39,677 nucleotides of DNA from Terriglobia bacterium (lineage in GTDB: Bacteria; Acidobacteriota; Terriglobia; Terriglobales; Acidobacteriaceae): NCBI GenBank assembly GCA_020073105.1, contig JAIQFW010000052.1, forward strand, positions 1 to 39,677, read 5' to 3'. The position numbers and the translations under genes are program-made. This document shows positions 7,905 through 15,177 of this stretch, one piece after another. Numbering within the stretch: the stretch's first letter is position 1; each line of letters starts with the position of its first letter. The notes under the pieces are model-generated. The model was not told the DNA's origin and did not search any database. It was given only the letters and a program-made list of their open reading frames with translations.

Positions 7905-9680
7905 TCAAACTTCGGCCAGCTCCTCTTCCAGCAGCTGCTTGTTGTAGAGGTCGGTGTAGTAGCCGTCTTTCGCCAGGAGTTCGTCGTGCGTGCCCCGTTC
8001 AACAATTCGTCCGCCGTGCAGGACGGCAATCAGGTCGGCGTTGCGCACGGTCGATACTCGGTGGGAGATGAAGATCGTGGTGCGGCCCTGCATGATCTCG
8101 CGCAGATGATTCAGTATCTTGTCTTCGGTGTGGGTGTCCACGCTGGAAAGGGCATCGTCCAGGACCAGAATTCGCGGATTGCGCATGAGCGCGCGTGCAA
8201 TTGCAGTGCGCTGCTTTTGGCCGCCGGAAAGCGTGATGCCGCGCTCGCCGACCAGGGTCTGGTACTGCTCAGGGAAGCCTTCGATATCTTCGGCAATGTT
8301 GGCCACCCGCGCTGCTGAACGAACATCGTCATCCTGGGCATTCTCCACCCCAAAGGCGATATTTTCACGCACGTTCTCGCTGAAGAGAAAAGTCTCCTGC
8401 GGCACAAACCCGATGTTCCGCCGCAACGGCCCAAGGGAATACTCCCGAATCGGCCTGCCGTCGATTAGAACGCTACCCGGCGCAGCATCGTAGATGCGCG
8501 GAATCAGGCTTACGAGCGTGGTTTTTCCCGAACCTGTCGGACCAACAATGGCAAGGCTGCTGCCCGCGGGAATGCGCAAGTTGATGCCATGCAAAACCGG
8601 AGTACCGTTGTAGGAGAAATTTAGGTTGCGAAACTCAATTTCTCCTTCGATTTCGATGCGCATCTCGCTCTCGCCTGCGACCTTTACTTCCGGCCCATCG
8701 GCGATCTCCGGCCTTTCCACCAGGATTTCGTTAATCCGCCCCATGGACGCCGTCCCACGCTGGAAAATGTTGATCACCCATCCCAAGGCGATTACCGGCC
8801 AGGTGAGTTGCACCATGTAGATATTGAACGCGACGAAGTCCTCAACCCTAATGTGACCCTGCAGGACCTCTCTCCCGCCTAGCCATAGCAACAGCACAAT
8901 AGCTAAGCCCAGCATCGCCTCCAGTGTCGGCCACAACATGCCCATCAGCCGGACCAGCTTCAAGCTGCGGGCAATGTACTCCCGATTGGAGGCTTCAAAC
9001 CCCGTAATCTCCGCCTCCTCTTGCACGTAGGCTCGGACCACTCGCGCGCCGGAGAAATTTTCCTGAGCGCGCGCGGATATGTCGGAAAACATGGCCTGGA
9101 TTCTCTCGAAACGTTCATGAATCCGCTTGCCAAAATACTGGATCGTGATGCTGACCACTGGCAACGGCAGGAAGGCATAAAGCGTCAGCCGTGAACTGAT
9201 GGCCAGCATGAAGGCCAGTGCACCCGCCGTAAAGACGATGGTGTTGGCGGAGTACATAATGGCCGGACCGAGCAACATGCGCACAGCGTTCAGGTCGTTG
9301 GTCGCCCTGGCCATGATGTCGCCGGTTCGCGTTCGCTGATAGTAGGGGTATGAGAGTTTCTCTAGGTGTCGGAACAAGTCGTTCCGCAGGTCGAACTCGA
9401 TCTCGCGCGAGATGCCGATGAGAATCCAGCGGGTCAGAAACTGGAAAATGCCTTTGGCGCAAGCTACCGCGAGAAGTACCCCAGCATAAATGAACAACTG
9501 GTGGTGAAGGGGACGGTGTCCCTCCATCGACTGTCTCAGATCACCAATCGCCCAGCGGACGGCTTGCGGGAACAGTATCCAGATTCCGTTGTTCAGAAAC
9601 ACGCACAGCGTACCCACCGCAAAGCTGCTGCGGTACTTTTTCAGATAGGGGAACAGGGGACGCAGGCTCTTGGGCAGCAT
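7905..9680 (-). CDS. ABC exporter half-transporter (MsbA/LmrA type)
   Basis: A 591-residue fusion of one membrane domain and one ATPase domain. The membrane domain (about 1-325) has the six-helix exporter pattern and the coupling-loop motif TRTGDIMARATNDLNAVR. The ATPase has Walker A GPTGSGKTT (380-388), Q-loop Gln428, signature LSGGQKQR (484-491), Walker B RILVLDD (503-509) and the switch His540. All catalytic residues are intact. It should work as a homodimer or with another half-transporter, exporting lipid or hydrophobic compounds. The methyltransferase and flavoprotein genes follow on the same strand, so export of their product is possible. MsbA itself is usually near lipid A genes, which are absent here. 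Confidence 0.9.
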   Translation of the reverse strand: MLPKSLRPLFPYLKKYRSSFAVGTLCVFLNNGIWILFPQAVRWAIGDLRQSMEGHRPLHHQLFIYAGVLLAVACAKGIFQFLTRWILIGISREIEFDLRNDLFRHLEKLSYPYYQRTRTGDIMARATNDLNAVRMLLGPAIMYSANTIVFTAGALAFMLAISSRLTLYAFLPLPVVSITIQYFGKRIHERFERIQAMFSDISARAQENFSGARVVRAYVQEEAEITGFEASNREYIARSLKLVRLMGMLWPTLEAMLGLAIVLLLWLGGREVLQGHIRVEDFVAFNIYMVQLTWPVIALGWVINIFQRGTASMGRINEILVERPEIADGPEVKVAGESEMRIEIEGEIEFRNLNFSYNGTPVLHGINLRIPAGSSLAIVGPTGSGKTTLVSLIPRIYDAAPGSVLIDGRPIREYSLGPLRRNIGFVPQETFLFSENVRENIAFGVENAQDDDVRSAARVANIAEDIEGFPEQYQTLVGERGITLSGGQKQRTAIARALMRNPRILVLDDALSSVDTHTEDKILNHLREIMQGRTTIFISHRVSTVRNADLIAVLHGGRIVERGTHDELLAKDGYYTDLYNKQLLEEELAEV

Positions 9681-9747
9681 GTGCTTCCAGTAGATGCGAT
9701 TCTATCAGCCCTGGCTTCAGTTTCCCCGTGCCGGCCGCGCTCCCGGG

Positions 9748-9864
9748 CTATGTGTGGTCGCGGCCAAACGCCATCCCGTAGGCCGCGAGCAACAGGATCA
9801 CCCAGCTCCCCAAGAAGAAGCCGGCAGAATCAATCAGGTAGGAATATACGAGGTCAACGTTCAT
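9748..9864 (-). CDS. 38-residue single-helix membrane micro-protein
   Basis: A short gene. ATG at 9864 is preceded by GGAG at 9871-9874 with six bases between, a good ribosome site. The peptide begins MNVDLVYSYLIDSAGFFL and has one strongly hydrophobic helix (FFLGSWVILLLAAYGMAF) with a charged tail GRDHT. It lies 17 bases after the 72-residue gene and 67 bases before the ABC exporter, all on the same strand. It may be a small membrane partner of the exporter. A longer reading of this frame to 10158 is not credible, because upstream it runs out of frame through the 72-residue gene. Confidence 0.6.
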   Translation of the reverse strand: MNVDLVYSYLIDSAGFFLGSWVILLLAAYGMAFGRDHT

Positions 9865-9881
9865 CTGCATCTCCGGAAGGC

Positions 9882-10100
9882 CTAGAACCTGGGCGTCGCC
9901 AGTTGGGCCTTGCCAGTCAAATCCCTGTAGTTCTCCAAGATCTCCCGTACTGCGGTCAGCCGTCCCAGCGACGTCAGGTGTGGATCGGTGAGGGAACGGT
10001 CGATCTGCGACATCCACCATTCCACTGCCCGATCCACAGCCAACGCCATCTCGCTGGCGATAGCGTCCACGACATCTTCCGATATTGCTGCACTCGTCAC
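9882..10100 (-). CDS. Small hypothetical protein, 72 residues
   Basis: GTG start at 10100, with a purine-rich GAGGAGGGGG ribosome site just upstream. The protein is predicted soluble and helical (VDAIASEMALAVDRAVEWW, then LGRLTAVREILENYRDL). I do not recognise the family. It is followed at once by the 38-residue membrane peptide and then the exporter, which suggests one transcript. An upstream hairpin at 10141-10164 separates it from the Spy-like gene. Confidence 0.65.
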   Translation of the reverse strand: MTSAAISEDVVDAIASEMALAVDRAVEWWMSQIDRSLTDPHLTSLGRLTAVREILENYRDLTGKAQLATPRF

Positions 10101-10140
10101 GGCTTATCCCCCTCCTCAATCGTCTGGTGAACCTTCCGGG

Positions 10141-10164
10141 GGAGGGGTCTTCCCCCACCCCTCC
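10141..10164. terminator. GC-rich hairpin, possible terminator
   Basis: GGAGGGGT (10141-10148) pairs with ACCCCTCC (10157-10164) around an eight-base loop. It lies between the end of the Spy-like gene and the 72-residue gene, both on the minus strand. It could partly end transcription of the former. There is no U-tract, and a dispersed repeat is the alternative. Confidence 0.45.
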
Positions 10165-10181
10165 CTCGGGGCCCCCTCAGA

Positions 10182-10679
10182 TTACTGGTCCGGTGTCTGT
10201 CCCGGGTCGGATGTCTCCTGGTGACGTTGCAAGCGCTCCTGGAACCTTTGCTCGCGCTTGGCCAGGAAATCGTTCAGCTTCGTCTTCTGGTCGGCGGTCA
10301 GGATCTGGTAGGCCTGCGACGCCAGCAGCGCATGCTGCACCTCGAGCTGGGCGCGCACTTGCGATGCCTGGTTGGCAATCGCCTCCGCCTTCGCCTGATC
10401 AAAGTTGCCACTGGTAATCAGCTGCCGCATTGCCTTGTGACTCTGCATTTCCTGTTGCCATAGAGGCGCCAACGTAGGCTTGGCGTTATCGAAGATTTGC
10501 TTGATCTGAGTGCGCTGCGCGTCGGTGAGATCCAGGAAATCACCGAACATCCCCATCATCGGCCCGCCAAAGAAATCATGCCCGTGACGGGGTCCGCCAG
10601 GGCCTTGCGCTAGGGCGACAATCGCTAACAGGATTGTGCCTAGCACTCCCACCATCACCTTGGTACGACTCGATTTCAT
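10182..10679 (-). CDS. Spy/CpxP-family periplasmic protein
   Basis: About 165 residues. ATG at 10679 has TCCTCC complement (GGAGGA on the sense strand, 10687-10692) seven bases upstream, which favours it over the ATG codons at 10685 and 10694. A signal peptide (VMVGVLGTILLAIVALAQ) precedes a Gly/His-rich stretch. The mature helical domain has two LTxxQ-type motifs, LTDAQRTQIKQI and LTADQKTKLNDF, the hallmark of the Spy/CpxP fold. Such proteins chaperone envelope proteins or bind metals and restrain the Cpx sensor. It is divergent from a response regulator / sensor kinase pair, exactly as cpxP is from cpxRA in E. coli, so it is probably both target and modulator of that system. Confidence 0.87.
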   Translation of the reverse strand: MKSSRTKVMVGVLGTILLAIVALAQGPGGPRHGHDFFGGPMMGMFGDFLDLTDAQRTQIKQIFDNAKPTLAPLWQQEMQSHKAMRQLITSGNFDQAKAEAIANQASQVRAQLEVQHALLASQAYQILTADQKTKLNDFLAKREQRFQERLQRHQETSDPGQTPDQ

Positions 10680-10759
10680 AAACATGTCCTCCACTCGTTT
10701 CGGTCCGTGTATCCCGAACTCGCTTCATTTGATAAGAACACCTTTTGAGGGCATAAGTG

Positions 10760-10849
10760 GTAAAGAGTCAGTCAACCAGAGTAAAGTTTTGTAATAGTCA
10801 CGACTGTGGTTTTGACAATTCTTTACTACCCGCCGTACACAACTGTAAT
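10760..10849. promoter_or_regulatory. Array of GTAAA-like half-sites in the cpxP/cpxRA-type divergent promoter
   Basis: On the plus strand GTAAA occurs at 10760, GTCAA at 10771, GTAAA at 10781 and GTAAT at 10791, about one helical turn apart (11, 10 and 10 bases). The last two form GTAAA-N5-GTAAT, close to the E. coli CpxR box GTAAA-N5-GTAAA. An inverted TTTAC lies at 10822-10826 and a further GTAAT at 10845-10849. The array sits 80-115 bases from the Spy-like start. It is the likely binding site of the response regulator. Confidence 0.6.
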
Positions 10850-10858
10850 AGAACTGAT

Positions 10859-11584
10859 ATGAGCAAAGTGGATCGCATTCTGGTTATCGACGACGATGTG
10901 GAGTTGTGCAGCCTGGTAGGTGAGTACCTCGAACCGGAAGGCTTTCAGATTGAGGCGGTTCACGACGGCAATGAAGGGCTGGAGCGGGCCCTGACCGGCA
11001 ATCACTTGCTCATCGTGCTCGATGTAATGTTGCCGGGCATCAACGGGTTCGACCTGCTGCGCCGGATTCGCAACTCTTCGAAGATACCTGTGCTCTTGCT
11101 CACGGCAAGGGGTGAAGATGTGGACCGCATCGTGGGCTTGGAAATTGGCGCCGATGATTACCTGCCCAAACCTTTCAACCCCCGCGAGCTGGTCGCCCGT
11201 ATCCGGGCGATTCTGCGAAGAACGCAGAAGCCGGAAAACGCCGGCGAGGCAATCCCGGAAATCCTGCGGGTTGGTGACATCGAGCTCGATCCTGCCACTC
11301 GCAGCGTGCGCCAGCATGGCAAGCCCGTAGAACTGACGTCGGTTGAGTTCAACCTGTTGCAGGTCTTGCTGAGCGAGGCCGGTCGCGTGGTCACCCGGGA
11401 GCGTCTGGCAGATACTGTCCTGGGCCGGAAATTCTCCCCCTTTGATCGCAGTATTGACATGCACGTCAGCAAAGTCCGCAAGAAATTGGGGGACTCCGAC
11501 AACGGCGCCGATCACATTAAGACGGTCCGCGGTGTGGGGTACATCTTTGCCCACCCTCGCGATGAGGCCGGGAGAGCAGAATGA
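10859..11584 (+). CDS. OmpR/CpxR-family response regulator
   Basis: 241 residues. The receiver domain has the acidic pocket DDD (11-13), phospho-acceptor Asp55 (IVLDVMLPG), Thr82 and Lys104 (LPKPFNP). The C-terminal winged helix-turn-helix includes LTSVEFNLLQVLLSEAGRVV and IDMHVSKVRKKLG, ending in the RGVGYIF wing. The start is ATG 10859; a longer frame from 10757 lacks family similarity and crosses the regulatory array. There is no clear ribosome site. The stop overlaps the kinase start by ATGA. The divergent Spy/CpxP-like gene indicates an envelope-stress role like CpxR. Confidence 0.9.
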   Translation: MSKVDRILVIDDDVELCSLVGEYLEPEGFQIEAVHDGNEGLERALTGNHLLIVLDVMLPGINGFDLLRRIRNSSKIPVLLLTARGEDVDRIVGLEIGADDYLPKPFNPRELVARIRAILRRTQKPENAGEAIPEILRVGDIELDPATRSVRQHGKPVELTSVEFNLLQVLLSEAGRVVTRERLADTVLGRKFSPFDRSIDMHVSKVRKKLGDSDNGADHIKTVRGVGYIFAHPRDEAGRAE

Positions 11585-12993
11585 GGAGCCTGTTCTTCCG
11601 CATTTTTCTTTCCTACTGGATCGCCCAGGCCCTGTTCGTCGTGGTGGCCATTCTGGTGGCCTCTGCCTTGCGGCCTTCCCACGAGCTTTCCACCCTGCAA
11701 GCGCAACAGTCAAAGTTTTTGAGTGAAGGCCTGGCAGCCTTCCAGGCCGGTGGCGAAACCGGCCTCTGGAAATACTCTCGTGGTGTTCACGAGACCCAAC
11801 ACGTGCGCCTCTACATCTCCGACGAGCAGGGGACCGACCTGCTGCGACGCCAGCCGCCTCCGTGGGTGCAGCGCGCCCAGCGGGGTGAGTCGCGCACCGC
11901 GGATTCTTTCTGGGGACGTCTCCGGCCCATGCAGTTCCTGCGCACTTCCATGACCGCCGCCGACGGTCACCGCTACACCTTGATCATCGAACTTCCTCCC
12001 GAGCCGCACCCCTTGTTTGGGCCACACGGTGTCCCCGGGCTGGGCGTCGTCATCGCAATTCTGGTATCTGGCCTGGTGTGTTACGTCCTGGCGCGTTACC
12101 TGACATCGCCCATCGTCCGGCTCCGTGCCGCCACCCAGAAACTGGCTGCCGGTGATCTGGCCGCCCGCGCCGGCATGCCGCAATCTCGCCGCTACGACGA
12201 AATGGGCGAACTGGTGCGCGACTTCGACCAAATGGCTGAGCGTCTCCAAAACCTGGTGAATGCCCAGCGGCGTCTGTTGACCGATATCTCCCACGAGTTG
12301 CGGTCCCCACTGGCTCGGTTGAATGTTGCCCTGGAGTTGGCGCGGCAACGCAGTGGAGCGGACGCTCGCAGCGCGCTTGATCGCATCGACCGCGAAACCA
12401 ACCGTCTCAACGAGCTGATCCAGAAACTGCTCACCGTAGCACGCCTCGAAGGGGGCGACGACTCGCTCCATAGAGCGCCAGTGCACCTTCAGCAGCTCGT
12501 CCGTGAAATTGCCAAAGATGCCGCGTTCGAAGCCCAAAATCGCCGTTGCGAAGTTGAGGTGAGCGCGGCGGACGAGTGCACGGTCATGGGCAATGCAAGG
12601 CTGCTGCAAAGCGCGATTGAGAATGTGGTGCGCAACGCCGTGCGCTATACCCAGGAAGGCACCTGCGTGCAGGTTCGGTTGGAGCGTGCGCCGGGCGCCA
12701 GCGGCGCGGTGGCGGTAGTGCGCGTGACCGACTCCGGGCCGGGTGTACCCGAGGACGCGCTCGACAGGCTGTTCCAGCCGTTCTACCGCATCGACGATGC
12801 CCGCGGCCGCGAGACAGGTGGCGTAGGATTAGGTTTGGCCATCACCGAGAGGGCTGTGTCACTGCACGGCGGCACCGTCCGCGCCGCCAACCGTCCCCAA
12901 GGCGGCTTGATGGTTGAGATTCGCTTGCCACTGTCCTCCGCCGAAGCTTCTGTCAATTTGTCCACTCCGGCGGCGGTTCCCACCGGCCAGTGA
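11581..12993 (+). CDS. Sensor histidine kinase (CpxA-like)
   Basis: 470 residues. An N-terminal membrane helix (about 8-30) and a second one (about 150-173, GVVIAILVSGLVCYVL) flank a periplasmic domain of roughly 120 residues. HAMP follows (about 174-226), then HisKA with TDISHELRSPLARLN (phosphorylated His238), then HATPase_c with N-box Asn348 (ENVVRNAVRY), G1 DSGPGVP and G2 GGVGLGLAI. The architecture matches CpxA. Its start codon overlaps the regulator's stop, so the two are translated together. The divergent periplasmic protein may be the inhibitor released under envelope stress. Confidence 0.9.
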   Translation: MRSLFFRIFLSYWIAQALFVVVAILVASALRPSHELSTLQAQQSKFLSEGLAAFQAGGETGLWKYSRGVHETQHVRLYISDEQGTDLLRRQPPPWVQRAQRGESRTADSFWGRLRPMQFLRTSMTAADGHRYTLIIELPPEPHPLFGPHGVPGLGVVIAILVSGLVCYVLARYLTSPIVRLRAATQKLAAGDLAARAGMPQSRRYDEMGELVRDFDQMAERLQNLVNAQRRLLTDISHELRSPLARLNVALELARQRSGADARSALDRIDRETNRLNELIQKLLTVARLEGGDDSLHRAPVHLQQLVREIAKDAAFEAQNRRCEVEVSAADECTVMGNARLLQSAIENVVRNAVRYTQEGTCVQVRLERAPGASGAVAVVRVTDSGPGVPEDALDRLFQPFYRIDDARGRETGGVGLGLAITERAVSLHGGTVRAANRPQGGLMVEIRLPLSSAEASVNLSTPAAVPTGQ

Positions 12994-13007
12994 CTTCGAC
13001 CGGCTGC

Positions 13008-13036
13008 CCCACCATTCGCGGTTTCCGAACGGTGGG
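13008..13036 (+). terminator. Stem-loop after the two-component operon
   Basis: Arms of 11 bases with one mismatch (13008-13018 and 13026-13036; CCCACCATTCG against CGAACGGTGGG) begin 15 bases after the kinase stop. The position suggests the end of the operon transcript. Only a weak T-run follows, much later, so it is a candidate rather than a clear intrinsic terminator. Confidence 0.5.
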
Positions 13037-13244
13037 AACATGGGCCAGCCCCTTTCCGAGATGGAGGGCAACTTTTTCCCTCTCCTCCGGTTCCTAACAC
13101 TTTGCCCGGTTTGCTCTTCACCCGGCATTCCTGATACACATTTTAGGGACTCTGCGACAAAATGCTTGCACTGGCTGCTCGTTGTGTGCGCGGTTTGCAA
13201 AGCACGAGATACGCCACAACCGAAAGACGGGAGAAAAAATCGGG

Positions 13245-14426
13245 ATGAAGGTCCGTTGTCTGACAAGTTTGCTTGCCCTCTCACTCTGCTGCTTCACTGC
13301 TTGCAGCAACCGAAACAGTACGGTGACATCATCGGGCACCGGGGTTCTGTACCTCACCACCCAGGGTAATTCTGCGCTGGAAGCCTTTAGCATCAACCTG
13401 GGTTCTGGAGGACTTAGCCTCAGCGGCTCCGCCGTCAGCACCGGCGCTTTTCCCACGGCCATTGCCCTCTCTCCCACCCTGAACGCCTTGTTCGTAGCCA
13501 ACAAGGACTCCAACGATATTTCGGCATATACCGTGAACTCCGACGGTTCGCTGACGGCAGCCAGCGGTACCACCAAGACCGGCACTACGCCCATGGGACT
13601 GGCCATTGACCCCGCCGGCAACTTCTTGTTCGTAGCCAATCAGGGATCGAGCGACATCTCAGTCTTCTCGATTGATGGCTCCTCCCTCAGCGAAATCCCC
13701 GGCTCCCCATTTACCACCATTCCGCCCGGCACCACGCTTCCGACCGATCCCGTAGGCGTGGTGGTCAGCGCCTCGGGGAATTTCTTGTACGTCACGAATA
13801 GTTTGAGCGGGACCGTCTCTGCCTATTCCATCGCCTCGTCAGGGACTCTCACGCCCCTCGGGACCTCGCCTTATCTGGCGGGTACGGCTCCTTCCGGGCT
13901 GGCGCTGACACCCGGTGGCGCGTTCCTCTATGTCGCCAACACGGGCTCAAACACCGTTTCCGCATTTTCCATCTGCGATAAGGTCGTCACCTCGTGTGCC
14001 GACCCAAATAACCCGGATGGCAAACTGACTGTCATCCCGGGCCCGGCTGCCCAGCAGGCCTTCTCTGCAGGGCAGGGACCAGTTGCCGTTGCTGCCGATC
14101 CCTCTTTCAATTTCCTGTATGTCCTCGACAAGGGGTCGAACCAGATTTCGGCATTCGCTTTCGGCAGTGGAACAGGGGTCCTGACCGCGCTCGCCGCTCC
14201 TACCGTTTCCACCGGGACGACTCCCGTGTCATTTGTGATTGTCTCGGGCGCGACGGGGAGCAATCAGGGCAACACGGTAACTAATCCGACCGACTACGTC
14301 TACGTCGCCAATAATGGCTCCTCCACCCTATCCGTATTCACACTCAACACCAGCAGTGGGATACTCACTCCCCTGGGCCAGTCGATCACCACCGCGACGA
14401 ACCCCTCCGCCGTAGCTGCGGATTGA
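13245..14426 (+). CDS. YVTN-type beta-propeller lipoprotein
   Basis: 393 residues. The start at 13245 gives a lipoprotein signal MKVRCLTSLLALSLCCFTAC, with the lipid-modified Cys at position 20; an earlier in-frame start at 13182 would bury this. The body is made of repeating blades of about 45-60 residues with phrases such as NALFVANKDSNDISAYTV, NFLFVANQGSSDISVFSI, AFLYVANTGSNTVSAFSI and YVYVANNGSSTLSVFTL. This is the YVTN / 6-phosphogluconolactonase-like seven-bladed propeller. In acidobacteria such exported lipoproteins are numerous. Enzyme activity is not implied, and the role is unknown. It stands alone between the kinase gene and a convergent minus-strand gene. Confidence 0.85.
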   Translation: MKVRCLTSLLALSLCCFTACSNRNSTVTSSGTGVLYLTTQGNSALEAFSINLGSGGLSLSGSAVSTGAFPTAIALSPTLNALFVANKDSNDISAYTVNSDGSLTAASGTTKTGTTPMGLAIDPAGNFLFVANQGSSDISVFSIDGSSLSEIPGSPFTTIPPGTTLPTDPVGVVVSASGNFLYVTNSLSGTVSAYSIASSGTLTPLGTSPYLAGTAPSGLALTPGGAFLYVANTGSNTVSAFSICDKVVTSCADPNNPDGKLTVIPGPAAQQAFSAGQGPVAVAADPSFNFLYVLDKGSNQISAFAFGSGTGVLTALAAPTVSTGTTPVSFVIVSGATGSNQGNTVTNPTDYVYVANNGSSTLSVFTLNTSSGILTPLGQSITTATNPSAVAAD

Positions 14427-14440
14427 GCGCCCATTTTGAT

Positions 14441-14516
14441 TGTCATCCTGCGCAAACGTTCTTTGCGCAGCGAAGAACCTGGGCGAGCCGCGCGAAATGT
14501 CGCGTTCGTTGCGACA
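14441..14516. repeat. Dispersed GTCATCCTG repeat with two hairpins
   Basis: Begins TGTCATCCTG, then the palindrome CTGCGCAAA (14448-14456) / TTTGCGCAG (14462-14470), then CGAAGAACCT. A second hairpin TGTCGC (14498-14503) / GCGACA (14511-14516) follows. The outer words match copies at about 35478 and 37747. It lies between two convergent genes. Confidence 0.65.
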
Positions 14517-14642
14517 CAAGAATCGCGCGTTTGGCTCGCTTCCTTGCTAAAACTGCACCGCTAACACTCGCGGAAGGGTTGTATTCGTGATAGGTGAGGC
14601 GTACCAGCCTGTGCTTCGCCGTTGCCTCCGGGAAGGGACCCC

Positions 14643-15077
14643 CTAGCGGTTCTGCTTCAACTGGTTTACCGAAATGGTGGCGTTGGCCAGCGAGACGGAT
14701 TGCTGGACGATCCGCTGCAGATCATCGGGCTTCAACACCTCTCGTGACGCCACCAGGGCGACAGCCTCGGCAAACTTGACCGCGTTCCACGATTTCAAGT
14801 GGACCTCCATGTCTGGGCTGAGGTTCACGAATTCGTCATTGTCCGCGCCCAGCACCAGTCGAAATCTGGGACGCAAGCGGGGAGGTTTCTCCGGCCGGAC
14901 GGTCCGCGCCACCAGTTCGCATGCCGAGGTATAGATCCGGGTGGCCTCATCGGCCGACCATTTCTTGTGTTTTGGATTCACCACTTCGAAGGGCTGCCCA
15001 TCCTGCGCGTGAGAAATTAGTGCGGGTGGGGTCTGCTCATTGCTCGGACTCTCGAGATTTCGGCGTCGCCGCTCCAT
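14643..15077 (-). CDS. Hypothetical protein, 144 residues
   Basis: A soluble protein with no signal peptide or membrane helix. The N-terminus is Arg-rich (MERRRRN). The rest mixes a basic/aromatic block (VNPKHKKWSADEATRIY), a beta segment (RPRFRLVLGADNDEFV) and helical parts (VKFAEAVALVASREV). The ribosome site AAGGAA precedes ATG 15077. I do not recognise the family. It lies 100 bases downstream of lptFG on the same strand and may be at the end of that transcript. Confidence 0.65.
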   Translation of the reverse strand: MERRRRNLESPSNEQTPPALISHAQDGQPFEVVNPKHKKWSADEATRIYTSACELVARTVRPEKPPRLRPRFRLVLGADNDEFVNLSPDMEVHLKSWNAVKFAEAVALVASREVLKPDDLQRIVQQSVSLANATISVNQLKQNR

Positions 15078-15177
15078 CCACGCATTCCTTTCGTGCGTGA
15101 AGGAAGATTAGCGCGCAACCGGCGCACACTACAGGTCACCGAGGTAACTGACCATTGGAGTGGTCCGACAGATCCCG

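Noticed and set aside
9748-10158. A 136-residue minus-strand ORF
   Set aside because: Only its last 38 codons look like a protein with a ribosome site; the upstream part is an out-of-frame reading through the 72-residue gene and a hairpin.
10757-10858. N-terminal extension of the response regulator
   Set aside because: It crosses the operator array and does not match the receiver-domain start; ATG 10859 fits the family.
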